A stretch of 64,000 nucleotides of DNA from Aulostomus chinensis (lineage: Eukaryota > Chordata > Actinopteri > Syngnathiformes > Aulostomidae). Position numbers and translations under genes: made by a program. The notes beneath the pieces were generated by a model. That model was not told the DNA's origin, ran no database searches, and saw only the letters and a list, made by a program, of their open reading frames with translations. Positions 40,910 through 53,295 of this stretch are shown here, one piece after another (the stretch's first letter is position 1; every line of letters starts with the position of its first letter). The DNA lies in contig JBBMOA010000021.1 of NCBI GenBank assembly GCA_037954235.1, positions 22,538,125-22,602,124 of the forward strand, read 5' to 3'.

Positions 40910-43900
40910 CCACAGTCGTAGCTGTGGTTGATAAAGCTCCTGAGATTAATCGTGTAGACATCACCTTCTCGAGGAACGCTGAGCTAACGGAGGCATTTAA
41001 TGCTACATTAGCCGTATTAGCGGACCTGTACGGATCCTGGCAGACCCACACAATGACACTACACAGCAACAGCCATGTTACCATGAAATGTCAAGCAAAT
41101 CTTTTAATGCTACAAGACAGGAAATGCAGATTACAGCCATTTCCATCAAGGCATACCGCAGAATAACGCGGTTTTTGCGCTGTGGTGATGGTGGTACCAC
41201 TTTATGATGGAGATCAACTCATTGTTTTGATTCTATAACAGCAAAAATTAGTGGTTTGAAGAACTACCTTGACCAGTTGTAAATGTTTGCTGTTGCCAGC
41301 TAATAGTTGACATGATGTCGCTGACAATGAAGGAAAAGTTTGGTAACAACCAGGAAACAGCTGGTCAGTCACATGAGTTGAAGAGTGAGAGTTTAATGAA
41401 TGATGTGTTTCTATCTCCTGTTTGACTCATTTACTCTTTTTACAAAAAGGAAAAAAAAAACACCTTAAGTTAACGTAAAACTTTTGAATTTGGGGTAGTT
41501 TTTGTTCATGATGTTGCTGTTGGCATAAAAAGCTCAATCTACAGGATGGTAGAGTGTGCATCCATGGAAACCCAGCTGATGTTTCAAAAACAGGTCAAGA
41601 GCCTTTATTGTCATTGTATAGCATACAACGAAATTGGAGTGCAAATTCCTTTCGTGCAGTTTTTCAAAAGACAAGTACAAAAGTTATAAAGTCCCATCCG
41701 GGCATATCGCTCACTGCCCACTCAGGTGTATCACTCCCTGCCTGCCTGGGTGTATCACTCCGAGTGACTTACCTGTCTGCAAGTGGCCATCATGTCTATT
41801 TAAACTAATGCCAATGCCAGCAGACCACGGCTAATGTAGCTCGCTGCTAACAGTGAAGCCTCTCACCTGTTTCTTGCTCGCCATCACACTGAGTTAAAGA
41901 TTTTCATTAGGTGGAGGCCATGGAGGGATAAATCAGTTCCCCCTGCTGTCCAAAACGTGTCTCTGCATCCCAGCCACTTCCAGCTGAGCTCTCCCTCCAG
42001 CCTGTGGACCACAGCCCCAGATTCACATACAGCTATGAACATGCAAAAGCCAAATACAATTGGAAAGCTTGAAATTGAAAATTACACATGTCAAATGCCT
42101 GATCTTGAATTTGACTTGATCAAATTTTAAATGCTTAATGACAAGTGAGAAAGTTAAAATGCAAGCAGATATGTTTGTTTTCAATTTCACGTTTCATGTT
42201 TTGCTTTTTTACATTTCAATTTCCTCCCTACAATTTCAGCTTTCATTTAAAATATACAGTATTTATGAAACGCTTCTCTGACAGTGTAGCTGCACCAGGT
42301 GCTTCATTCAGTATCTGAGCTGACTCAGCCAGGCCACATCCATATTTGACTTTATCAAACTGAAGGAGCTGGAGGTGTTACCCCCGTGTCAGAGGTCAGT
42401 GTGACGCGTAGAGCAGCATCAAAGTTAGTCCAGAAAATTCAGTGCTCATGTCCCTAACTCCCAGTGACTCGGTCTCCAGTGACCAGACGCTTATTAAAAA
42501 CTTCGACGGTAACTTCATTCATTACTTATTTGGTTTTAGTCCTGGACTATTGATTCTCTGTCCTGCAACTCATGCAGTCGATTCAACGATATCAGAAATC
42601 CCACATTATTAAAGACAATGTTTATCATTTATTACATCTGATCAGCCATATCATGACTCACGGTCCCCGGGGGCCACTCTGGGTCGCTGTGGTGTCGTGT
42701 AGCAGACTGCAGGTGACTGGACCCACATTAGTACTTAAGACCAAAGACTTGGAGGACCATCTTTCAGACCAAAGACTTGGAGGACCACCTTAGACTCCCA
42801 GGCAGAACCGACGCAGTCTGTTCATCTCTGGTCATGTGACTGACATTTACATCTCAGGCTGTCCACCTGAAAGCTGCCTCTCATGCTGTATGACACAGAC
42901 TTGATGCTTCCTGCTAGAGCTGTAATTTTGGCACCCACCTTTCCTGGACAGAGATAGTCAGGAACCAAGTGAATGTACAACCTGCTTGAGGAGGGGCAGC
43001 AATCATCACTACTACTTGATATTAAAGTTGTGCACTTTTATTTCCAAATATTATTCTGCTTTCCGTGAGTGCTGCATGAAGTTTGTGTATATCCGCCTTA
43101 TTTGCTGCATCTTAACCCTGTTCATCTTTTATGGGAGGCATTGCAGCTGATTGTCACTCAGCGTGTGAGACAAACAGCCTTGCCTGTTTCTTTTTTTGTT
43201 TCAGAACACACATGAGAGGAACCCTGATACTTGAGTGCTGCTGTGGCTGCACCGCCGTGTGCACCAACAGGTGTCCGGAGATGCAGCGGTGGGAGTTTCA
43301 CTGAGGCAGAGGAAAAACAGTGGAGGAACGTTGACACATAAATGTTTTTCCTATCAGTGTGTTTGTGTGTGTGTGTACGCGAGTTCGTGCCAGACTCATA
43401 TGACTCGAGCGTGAAAGTTCCTCCAGCTGTAATAGCAGCCTGCCTGTTCGCCTACATAATCAAACATGGAGGAAATATCGCTGCATCTACCTGCGGTCGG
43501 ACGCATCAGAAGACGAGCAGCTGTTGTTTCCGGGTCCACGCGGTCCTGCGGCTCAATCCCGGTCCTCTCCAGAACTGCAGAAATACATGACCACAGTTCC
43601 CAACCTCAGTCCTACTGGGACTTGAAAGCAACACGCAAACCATTTAGAATAATCCCGAAGACCCACTAAAGTTTGTTTGAGTTCTACCTCAGGTGTTCGT
43701 AAGACAAGAAGAAATATATTTAATTATACAGTCACACAAATGGCTGCATCCAAGCAGCTGAACACGCTCCTCTAAACTGGACTGGAGTTCATGTTGATGA
43801 TGGTTACACAGATTAAAGCTTTGAGGTTCTCACTGCAGCTTTGTTCTGATTTTCTCATTTCAATGATTTAACTTTGACATCACTTCCTTTGTGCTAATCA

Positions 43901-43965
43901 AAACATGTTTCCTCTTCACTTTACCTAGATTCTTCTTCTTCTGCGTTTATTCTTATTCCCTCTTA
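40910..43965. other. Anonymous region
   Basis: No supported gene. A LINE tail fragment is listed at 41598-41650. A 24-bp direct duplication (CCAAAGACTTGGAGGACCA) lies at about 42740-42790. A CpG-richer patch (43375-43560) overlaps a 67-codon frame (43466-43669) that starts in a fair Kozak context but matches nothing I know. Confidence 0.45.
41598..41650 (-). repeat. LINE/SINE 3'-tail fragment
   Basis: On minus: CCAATTTCGTTGTATGCTAT then CAATGACAATAAAGG. This ATTTCGTTGT…CAATGACAATAAAG string is a widespread fish LINE/SINE 3' end. Only the tail is present. Confidence 0.5.
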
Positions 43966-44140
43966 CCCAAACCAGTCAAGGCAGATGGCGGCCCACATGG
44001 GTCCTGCTCTGCGGTTCTGCCTACCTTCTTCTACCTCCCTCACAGGTCTGCTGACTCATGGGAATTTAAACCTACTCTATTTGTAAAGTGTCAGATAACC
44101 TTTGTCGTGATTTGGTGCTATATAAACAGCATTGACTCGC
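43966..44140 (+). repeat. Old L2 3'-end fragment
   Basis: ACCCAAACCAGTCAAGGCAG, GTGATTTGGTGCTATATAAA and the terminal ATTGACTCG match the 3' UTR style of the L2 copy ending at 53068. Strongly diverged and truncated at the 5' side. Confidence 0.6.
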
Positions 44141-44891
44141 TCTGGTCTGGATTGAATCTCTTCTCCCGTTAATCTTCTGTTAATGTGAAGCACACTGCGC
44201 TGCACTTGATGGATGACGTGCTACTTAAATTTGATTGATTTCTACTCCTGTGCACACTTACAAACACACACATAACTCACAACCCCCGACATAACCCAGC
44301 AGTTTACACACATATCATTTAACTGTTAGTGTCAGTTTCCTGTCTGGTCCGGGCCTCAGTGTCACTCCTTTGCCATTTTGTTTCGCCAATAAAAGAAAAA
44401 CGACTAAAGTTGTGCAGCTGAGAGGACTGATGGAGGGTTAAGGGCCCAGAGGCTAAACTCTGCCTCCCGGCACGGTTACTAGATGACTAAATTAGCAGCA
44501 GATCCTCATTGAAGTTAACAGCACACATCTGGGTTCTGAAGGTGCAAGGGGAAGAAGTACAGAACCAATGGTCCAATCAGGTTTTCAAGCAAGTTGAAAA
44601 CATTATAAGCAGTTTAGTACTTCAGTGCAGGATCTGCCAACCCTGATCTGACACTGTCCGCGCCATCGTGAGCAACTTCAGGTCATACCGGACAACAGTG
44701 GTGCGATGCAAACACAAGTTAGGCATTACACTGTATACACATGTGTACATAGTTTGTGTGCCTCAGTGGTATCGTCAACTTCCACCGCCGTGACTGTGAA
44801 ATCCACCTCACAGCAAGCAAACCAGCCTGCAGGGCCCAAACCACCACACATTTAAAGCGGCTGCATCAACAAGGGAAAACTGCTGAATCAA

Positions 44892-45232
44892 AACCTTTAA
44901 AATCCATCCATTTTCTACTGCTTATCTTTTTAAGGGAGGTGGGGGGTGGAGCCTATTCCAGCAGCATTCAGGTAACCAGTCCATGGCAGGGCCAACACAT
45001 ATAGACAATCATTGGCTCTCACAGCCACACCAACAGTCAGTTTAGAGTCTGGATTAACCTCGTCCCCTCTTGATGTCTTTGGACTGTGTTGGAAGCTGGA
45101 GTACCAGAGAGAACCGATGCAGGCACAGGGAGAACATGCAGACTTCACACATAAAGACCCCGTGCTCCAGCTGGAGGGCTCCACCCACAACCTTCTTGCT
45201 GGGAGGTGACAGTGCTGACCACTGCACCACCA
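44892..45232 (-). repeat. Diverged SINE copy
   Basis: Reverse complement of the SINE split at 31351-35286: head with GTGGTGCAGTGGTCAGCACT, body with TCTGCATGTTCTCCCTGTGC and TGGAATAGGCTCC, tail ATGGATGGAT. Older than the 31351 copy by eye. Confidence 0.75.
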
Positions 45233-45850
45233 TTGCAATATTTCATGATTTTTCTAATTTTCGGTTTCCATTTACGTTCAATGAGCATGAAAACAGGCTG
45301 GTGGAACCTGAGTTGTGACATACTGAGATGGCAGGGAGGCGAATGTGGGCAGAGATCTGGCTGCATCCACCTCTCTTGCTATGGAACGAAGGTATTCTAT
45401 GGATCATGGACGCCTGTAGCAGAGTTGGACCTACACAGAAGTATTGCGGCCTTGGGCTGCTCCACACTGCAGGCTTCCAACCTACTAATGATTCATGCTA
45501 CTTTCACAGCTCTGGATAAAAGAGGAAATTGCCTTGGTGTACATCCGCATTCATATTCTATTATGTTCTAATTTTAACAAGATGAGCTATAGACCTTGGG
45601 GCCAGTGGCTAATCAGGTCGATGATTAACCGCAAACAGCCCTGCAACGATTCTGCAATGTGTCGTCATTCAATTAGTTCATATGCCCCAGTAAGAAAGTG
45701 TCTGCTTGAGTTTGAATGGATCCGTCTGCTCTCTCCCACTGTGTGATCAGCGTGATGGCTGGCTCGCTAATCTGCATCAACACAAGACTCCAAATATGAC
45801 AATCTGCTGTGGCTGCTTTTAGCCGCACGCCTGAGCCTTTGTCACAACAG

Positions 45851-45852
<2 letters not shown>

Positions 45853-45919
<67 letters not shown>
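45853..45919. repeat. Compound (TC)n(CA)n microsatellite
   Basis: About 22 TC units directly followed by about 11 CA units. Confidence 0.97.
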
Positions 45920-48064
45920 TAATTGGTCAGGGTGAAATTAGATAAGGAGCTACATGTTTTGCAATCAATTTTTTTCGTTGCACTAAGGTTGCACAGGTTT
46001 GTAGCCAAATGCAACAGTTTAAAATGATCCAGGTAGCAATGATTTTCCTTCCCAAACACATAATGTGAAATGAAAACTGCCATCATGGGGTATAAATGCA
46101 GTTTGGGGAAATACAGCCTCTCTTCTGGTAATAGATTTGTTGCTGGTGAAAGGTCCATCAGTCTGCTGGTTCCCGTTGTGCACGTCTGATTCATGAACAA
46201 CAGAAACTCCCACCACCAGTTTTGGTCATTTGTATCATCGTCCCAGTGACCACATGGCTGTTAACATTCCGCTCCTCAACATACCCTCACCTGATTCCGA
46301 GTTTGATATCAAACGATTCAATGTCCCCAAATGTTGTCTGACGTTAATTCGGACTCCAACATAAACCAACACAAACTAACTCCCTATAAACTCGAGTCCT
46401 TATTTGAAGAAGTGGGGCCCGGCGATAATGCCCTTGATGTGAAGAAGTGATTGGTTTTCACTGGCCCGCCTAGACAGCAGCACCAGTGCACAGAAACACA
46501 CACTCCTGCTTGATTTAGCACACTTTTCACTTCCGATTTGGTCCCAGCAGTTCTAATACAGCTTTCATTGGTACCTGTACACTGCCTCTCCCCTTCAATA
46601 TCTCAGTGCAGCAGAGTGGACATGTCCCCCTTCTCAAAGTGACCCTTTTCTTTGCCACCCCCATCCCCACCTATCATATTGATGAGAATTAGATGCCACT
46701 CCTCCAGCAATGCCTGTCTCCTCTTTAATTGGCATTTGATATTCTGTGGTTGTCATTTCTTGAGGGAGAACAAGGTATTGCCATTCATCGTGGCTCCCAT
46801 AAAGGAGGGGTGGGGTGGAGGGGTGTCACTCAGCCTGATGGCTCTGTAATGTGTTTTGGGTTACAGACACCCCTGAGCCATCTGTCAGCTAGCTGAACCC
46901 TCCATCTTCTCCCTTATTCAGGGACTACGATTTCATTTAAGCACTCAGTCCATCAGCCAAATGCCGTCCTTGCAAACCTTTCACATATCAGCCTGTTTTT
47001 CTTGGATGTCCAAAGTTATACGCAGAAGCATTTGAGGGGTTCTCACACTCAGCTCATAACACTGTCGATGTGTGGATATCAGATGAAAAACAAACTTGAT
47101 ATTAACTTAATATTCTCAAGCTCAAATGAAAGTACTCACTCCACGCAAGGTTCAATTTGAAGAAAGCTGTTGTGGCGTGGATGGGGTGGGGTGATTGGGA
47201 AATGAGCCTGTGTGTTGTTTTTCAGCTAAGAAGTTCCTCCTGCTTCAACATGGTCATTTGGAAATTACCTTGCATGAAAATACAGTGTGAATCCAAATTA
47301 AACTGGGAACAAATGTACTGTAATCTGTTCTCTCCGTCAGTGCCCAGAGTGATGTTGTCCTCTCTTCCATGCAGACTGTTAAACAGCCATTAGAGCTCTG
47401 CTTGAGCTATCAAGTAATTTTATGCCGTAAATTAAGCCAGGAAATGCTCTCATTACATGTCAGTAGGTGTTTTATTTTTACCAACACTATCTAATCGTAT
47501 CTGGAATTAAATTGCAGTCTGGGTTCCTCTGCTTAATGTCTCCCCCATGGCCCTCAAGGGTTTTACAGGACCATCTAGTTCTGGGCTACCTGCAAAAAAC
47601 ATACAGAGAATGCTAACAAGTCTCCAAAAATGAAAAACTTAGATTATTCTGAATCAGAAATACATTATTGATGCTGAGGAGAAATTCTTGATAATTACTG
47701 CAAAAAAAATCTAATTTTAACTCAAATTCGTATCACTCAGGCTGAACCGCTACATGTTTAGTTCATTACTCTTTGGAAACCTCAACCTATTTATTAATGT
47801 GCAGCAGCAGCACCAATGAATATGAATGGTTCTGAGGTGAAAAAAGTCAATATACATGCAGTGAAGCCAATTACATCTGTGGAAACTACTGGAAAAGCAT
47901 CTCCCCAGAAAACATGCGACAGCTACCTCGATCTGATGAAATAACGGCTTCAGATGTCTTTGGAAGGTATTTATTTCTCTTCAGTCGGCAGTCACTGAAA
48001 CCTTCAATAAATAACAGACCAAGTACCGAAACGTACGATGCATATGTTGGGCTACAACAGGACT
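45920..48064. other. Low-repeat region, candidate conserved non-coding DNA
   Basis: No transposable element or gene recognised. 46640-46960 and 47380-47560 look unusually non-degenerate, with homeodomain-type TAATTG/TTAATTGGC and ATTTAAGC words and no simple repeats. This makes them candidate enhancers, judged only by sequence texture. Confidence 0.3.
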
Positions 48065-48260
48065 GGCTTAATGTCTGACGAATATTTTCACGGACCAGCC
48101 TTTAAGTTGTGGGTCATAAATAAAACAAAATAAAATGATAAGATCGGCATAAAAACAGAGTTTTTTCTAAATATAATAATAAATGTGAATCCACTGTGTA
48201 CTGGTATACAACTTTTTTTTCGCAGCGTCTTGGTAACATCATGCCAACAATGTAACATAA

Positions 48261-49344
48261 GAGAGAGAGAGAGAGTGTTTTATTTGTCACCAAGGGATCG
48301 AGCCCAAGGTGAAATGCACTTACACAACTCAAAGCCTGATACAACTATCACAAGCGGTCACAATTTTTACAGATTGAAAGTAATAATGGTACACTTCAGA
48401 AATTTAACAACAGCACATATACATTTGTTGTGTATGTACTCTAAACTTGAGCAGTCCGTTGACCCAATGGAGGCAAGTGAGAGTGAGGCGTCGCAGCAGG
48501 GCCGCGCCACCAAGCCCGGGCGGGGCAGGCTGCAGCCAAGGTCAGGCACTGCCACCCCAAGGGAGGTGGAGAGGGCAGAGGCGGGGGTCAGGAACACATG
48601 GGGGAGGGGGGGATAGTATGTGCCATTTGCGTCACCAAGGCAGAAGGAGTTCTCCTGAAGGATTAACAGTGGGCAGATGACCTTCAGTAGCCGATAAGGT
48701 TGCTGTGTTTGGGTTTGGGCAGAGGAGCACACATTCCAATCCGTCTTCTCTTTCAGTCCAATCCAAATTGTAAGTTAAAATTTTCTGGTCTTCAACATCA
48801 CTCTCCTCTTCACAAAGCGGCCAACTGCTCCGAGATGGTTTCCATCCTGCGTTTCAGTTCAAGAGTCTGTTGTTTCAGTTCAAGAGTCTGTTGTTGCCCC
48901 GCTTTGCCAGCCTCAATAATTGCGTTGGAAATGACGGTCAGTTGTGGAGATCCAGATCTGATGGCAGCCATCGTCTTGCCAATTTTGCGGTATGTGAGGG
49001 CACCTCCAAGTCCGAGGAGGAGAAGCCCCACAACCATGAACCCAAATAAGTAGAGGTCCTCGATATCCTCCACGGAGAGAGGCGTCAAGCACGCGGTACG
49101 CCATCTCCCCCAGGAATCGAGAACATAGGGTCGGTTCCATGCGGACAGGCAGATTCCTCCGATCCTGATTTCCTAGTCGAAAATATGGTGTCAATAGTGT
49201 TGAGAGACCAGCTGATCAATTCCATAATTAGTTTTAGGTAGAGAGCTCACAGCTGCGTTGGATAGAAGTTGAGACAAAGAATGATAGTCAGACAGAAAAG
49301 AAGAGGAGGAGAGAGGAGGAGTGCGACTGCTCTCGCCGAGTCCC
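48261..49344 (-). mobile_element. Unclassified 1.08-kb retroposon, copy 2
   Basis: On minus it starts GGGACTCGGCGAGAGCAG at 49344 and ends GGTGACAAATAAAACA plus a CT dinucleotide run at 48261. Both flanks carry AACATAA (48254-48260, 49345-49351), and the uninterrupted homologous site exists at 20150-20175, so the ends are fixed. Length 1084 bp. The ORF start is at 49225. Confidence 0.85.
48810..49225 (-). pseudogene. Remnant of the retroposon ORF, copy 2
   Basis: From ATG 49225 the frame reads MELISWSLNTIDTIF and GSEESACPHG, then a 7-base deletion shifts phase. The downstream frame (to 48810) reads TPLSVEDIEDLYLFGFMVVG, LLLLGLGGALTYRKIGK, MAAIRSGSPQLTV, two QQTLELK units, RMETISEQLAAL and stops. 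The membrane helix and coiled coil are intact in this copy. Confidence 0.6.
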
Positions 49345-49489
49345 AACATAAGTCAACATCCTCTCTGCCCAAGCACTGTGGTCACTATGGTGACATTTAA
49401 ACATGACTTCAAAATAAGATACACTATGAAAACAAATATAAAGTGTATAAAACATACAACTCACTACAACACTGACACAGCGGGAGGAG

Positions 49490-50064
49490 AAGCAGAAGCC
49501 TGCTGTCAGCGACAAATCTCCGCTTCACGTCTCTAATAGGTTCTCCCCACTCGGCGACACACCTGCCGAGAAATCTACTCTAGTAATTGGAAGTTCCATT
49601 ATGAGAAATGTGAAATTAGCGACACCAGCAACCATTGTGAAGTGCATTCCAGGGGCCAGAGCGGGTGATGTCGAGTCATATTTAAAACTGCTAGCTAAAA
49701 GTAAACGTAAATACGATAAAATCATTATCCACGACGGCGGTAATGACATCTGACTAACCAGTCGGAGGTCACAAAAATTAATATTGAGTCAGTGTGTACA
49801 TTTGCGAAGATGATGTCGGACACCCTCGTGTTCTCTGGACCCCTGCCTAATCGGACCAGCGACGACATGTTTAGCCGCATGTCGTCGTTCAACCGCTGGC
49901 TGTCAAGGTGGTGTCCAGCAAACCAAGTGGGCTTCATAGATAATTGGAAAATGTTCTGGGGGAGACCTGGTCTGATTAGGAGGGACAGCACCCATCCCAC
50001 ATTGGACGGAGCTGCTCTCATTTCCAGAAATATGGCCCAGTTTATAATAGAACCAAAACCCTGA
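49490..50064 (+). pseudogene. L2 ORF1 esterase, copy C
   Basis: SNRFSPLGDTPAEKSTLVIG, then SSIMRNV and GARAGDVESYLKLL, KIIIHDGGND with a stop next to it, a frameshift near 49770, then GRPGLIRRDSTHPTLDGAAL and a stop at 50064. The block V Asp-x-x-His is present as DSTH. It matches 7538-8279 in order. Confidence 0.7.
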
Positions 50065-50259
50065 CAACCCAGAGTTCAGAACAGGAAGCAGAGCTGCCGT
50101 CTTACACGCTTCTTTGCGCGTCCATTAGGGCAGTTACCCACCCAAAACTACATAGAGACTTTGTCTGTCCCCCGACCACGTCAGTTTACTCATTCCAATT
50201 CTACTTGTAGAGGAGTCAATCACAAAAACCTAATCAAAATTAACACAACCACTAAATTT

Positions 50260-51190
50260 ACTCAAAAAAAATCAAAAAATTAGATGTGGACTTTTAAATA
50301 TCAGATCTCTGATGCCAAAAACTGAATTGGTTAATGAATTAATATCTGACAATTGTACTGACCTGCTCTGTCTCACTGAAACCTGGCTGTGTGATGATGA
50401 GTATGTTATTCTAAATGAATCCACTCCTCCCAGTCACATTAATACTCATATTCCCCGAGGCTCTGGCCGAGGAGGTGGAGTTGCTGCCATTTTTGACAAA
50501 AGTTTAGTAATGAATCCCAAACCCAAAACATGTTTCAATTCATTTGAAAGCCTGATTCTCAGTTTGTCTCATCCAACCTGGAAAACAATACAACCACTCT
50601 TATTTATTATTGTGTACCGCCCTCCTGGTCCTTACTCTGAATTCTTATCCGAATTCTCAGGGTTTATATCCAGTTTAGTTCTCAAATCAGATAAAGTCAT
50701 TATTGTAGGTGACTTCAATATTCATGTGGATGTTGATAACGACAGTCTGGGTACTGCATTTCTCTCTCTTCTTGACACAATTGGTTTCCATCAGTCTGTT
50801 CATGAACCGACTCACCGCCACAACCACACCCTCGACCTCGTCCTAACATATGGAATTGAAGTTGAACATCTAGTTGTATTTCCACAGAACGCGCTTTTAT
50901 CAGACCATCAATTAATCACTTTTGAATTTATTCTAATCTACTACACTCCACTCAGGAAAACAGTGGTTTCCAGATGTTTGTCTGATCAGGCTGTAGCTAG
51001 ATTTAAGGAAGCGATTCCAGTGGCGCTAAATTCAGTGTCATGTCCCATTGTTACAGAGGAAAATGATGTCAACCTTAGTCCCTCCCAAATTGATAATTTT
51101 ATCGATAGTGCAACAGGCACCTTAGGATCAACTTTGGACTCATCTGCCCCACGAAAAACTAAATCTATAAATCCAAGGAAACAAGCCTAT
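50260..51190 (+). pseudogene. L2 endonuclease domain, copy C
   Basis: CGLLNIRSLMPKTELVNE, DLLCLTETWL (catalytic-type Glu), IPRGSGRGGGVAAIF, IIVYRPPGPYSEFLSEF, VGDFNIHVDVD (Asp and His) and LSDHQLITFEF show the APE-type nuclease folds in order. The frame ends at 51193 where an internal deletion joins it to the RT. Confidence 0.8.
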
Positions 51191-52430
51191 TAGAGGATTT
51201 CCAGTCAGGGTTCAGGATTCATCATAGCACAGAAACAGCACTAGTCAAAGTTACCAATGACCTCCTACTAGCATCAGATGAGGGACTGGTCTCTGTGCTG
51301 GTCTTATTAGATCTTAGTGCAGCTTTTGATACCATTGATCACCTTATCCTTCAATGGAGACTGGAACATGTCATTGGCATTAAAGGAACTGCACTTAACT
51401 GGTTCAGCTCATATTTACTAGGTCGATCTCAGTTCATACTAACTAATGATAAACCCTCAGAAACCACTGCAGTCACTTATGGTGTTCCTCAAGACTGTGC
51501 TTGGACCAATCCTCTTCACACTTTATCTGCTTCCTCTCGGTCACATTATTAGGAAACACTCAGTTAATTTTCAGTGTTATGCTGACGACACACAGCTGTA
51601 CTTATCAATGCATCCACATGAAATAAATCAGCTGACTAAACTGGAGGCCTGTCGAAAGGAGATAAAAACTTGGATGACCCTTAATTTCCTTTTATTAAAC
51701 TCCGATAAAACCAAAGTCATTGTCCTGGGCCCAAAACATCTTAGAGACACACTATCTAATGAGATAGGTACCTTGGAAGGAATTACCTTGGCCCCCAGCA
51801 CCACCGTAAGGAACCTCAGAGTTCTCTTCGATCAGGATCTGTCCTTTAATGCCCACATGAAGCAAATTTCTAGGACTGCTTTCTTTCATTTACGAAAAAT
51901 TGCTAAGATCAGACACATCCTGTCTCAAAAGGATGCGGAAAAACTAGTCCATGCCTTTGTCACTCCCAGGCTGGATTACTGCAATTTCCTCCTATCAGGC
52001 TGCACCAGTAACTCCCTAAAGACTCTCCAGCTGGTCTAAAATGCTGCTGCCCGCGTGTTGACGAGAAGTAGTAGAAGAGACCATGTCTCTCCTGTACTAG
52101 CTTCTCTGTATTGGTTCCCTGTCAAATTTAGAATAGAATTCAAAATTCTCCTTTGAACATACAAAGTCCTCAACAGTCAGGCTCCCTCATACCTAACAGA
52201 GCTCATAGTCCCCTATTATCCAGCTAGAACCCTTCGCTCCCAGGATGCAGGGTTATTTGTGGTTCCTAGAGTTTCTAAAAGTAGAATGGAAGCCAGAGCC
52301 TTCAGCTATCAGGCTCCCCTCCTGTGGAACCGTCTCCCAGTTTCTGTCCGAGATGCACCCTCTCGACCTTTGAGAGCAGACTTAAGAGCTTCCTTTTTGA
52401 TCAGGCTTATAGTTAGGGCTGCTTAGGCTG
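51190..52430 (+). pseudogene. L2 reverse transcriptase, copy C (several breaks)
   Basis: DFQSGFRIHHSTETALVKV, LLDLSAAFDTIDHLIL, TYGVPQ with a frameshift, then LGPILFTLYLLPLG, CYADDTQLYLSM (YADD), LNFLLLNSDKT and the C-terminal domain with TAA and TGA codons near 52040 and 52155. It ends near 52430. Confidence 0.8.
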
Positions 52431-53075
52431 GCCCTTAGATATGCTGCTATAGGCTTAGGCTGCTGGGGGATCTCCCATGGTGCACTGGGCTTCTCTCTAC
52501 TCCTCTCTTTCCTCTCTGTCCTCCTGTATGTGTCATACATAAATCATACTCATACATATTACTAACTCCTCTTCGTCTCCGGAGCCTTCGGGCTCCCCTC
52601 ATCCCAGATCCCGGGTGCTGCTGGAGGAGGCTGCAGACCTGAAGAGGCTCAAGCTGCCACCCGTAGCTCCACCTGCTCAGTAGCTCCACCTGCTCACGTC
52701 CCCGTCTGTCCATCAGTCTCTTTCTTTTCTCTCCCTCTTTATCTCTGTCCCACTCTTTCCTTCTGCACATCTGTCTTCCTCGATTATCTGTCTTTGTCTC
52801 TGCCCCGCTCTCCTGCTCTCTTTCCCCCCAACCGGTCAAAGCAGAAGGCCGTCCCTACTGAGCCTGGGTCTGCTCGACGTCCCTGCCTGTTAAAAGGATG
52901 GTTTTCGTCGCCGCTGTTGCAGGATGTGCTTGCTCATGGAGAATTGTTGGGTGTAAATTCATTGAAGGAGCGTGGTGCTAGACCTGCTCTACCTGTAAAG
53001 TGTCATGAGAAACTTTTTGTTGTGATTTGGCGCTATACAAATAAAATTGACTTGACAAATTGACTTGACAAACAC

Positions 53076-53295
53076 AGACAATGGAGGAAGACAGAGATAC
53101 AGAAGGAAAGAGAGAGACAGAGATAGAGAGAGAGAAAGGAGAAGAGACTGATGGACAGACGGGGACGTGAGCAGGTGGAGCTGCGGATGGCAGCTTGAGC
53201 CTCTTCAGGTCTGTAGCCTCCTCCAGCAGCAGCAGCAGTCAGGGATCTGGGAAGTGGGGAGCCTGAAGGCTCCTGAGAAGAAGATGAGTGTGGTG
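53076..53295 (-). repeat. Inverted partial copy of the L2 3' UTR
   Basis: Reverse complement of this block matches about 52560-52800 (for example GACGGGGACGTGAGCAGGTG, TTGAGCCTCTTCAGGTCTG, GAGCCTGAAGGCTCC). It lies just eight bases beyond the tail of copy C, forming a large tail-to-tail inverted repeat. Confidence 0.75.

Larger units (their letters stand above)
48065..49405 (-). repeat. Dispersed repeat R1, copy split by the 1.08-kb retroposon
   Basis: 48065-48260 and 49345-49405 together align, on the opposite strand, with 20103-20345. The retroposon at 48261-49344 separates them and duplicated AACATAA. Confidence 0.8.
49470..53068 (+). mobile_element. L2 LINE copy C, a second lineage, internally deleted
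   Basis: Plus orientation: esterase ORF1 (49490-50064), endonuclease (50260-51190), RT (51190-52430), 3' UTR and a tail of ATTGACTTGACAA units ending near 53068. A jump at about 51187 removes the endonuclease-RT linker and first RT motifs. The 3' tail differs from copies A, B and D (ATTGACTTGAC against CCTTG), so this is a different subfamily with a shared protein layout. Confidence 0.8.

Noticed and set aside
45673..45915. ORF with a long RERERE run
   Set aside because: Direct product of the TC microsatellite; no other coding sign.
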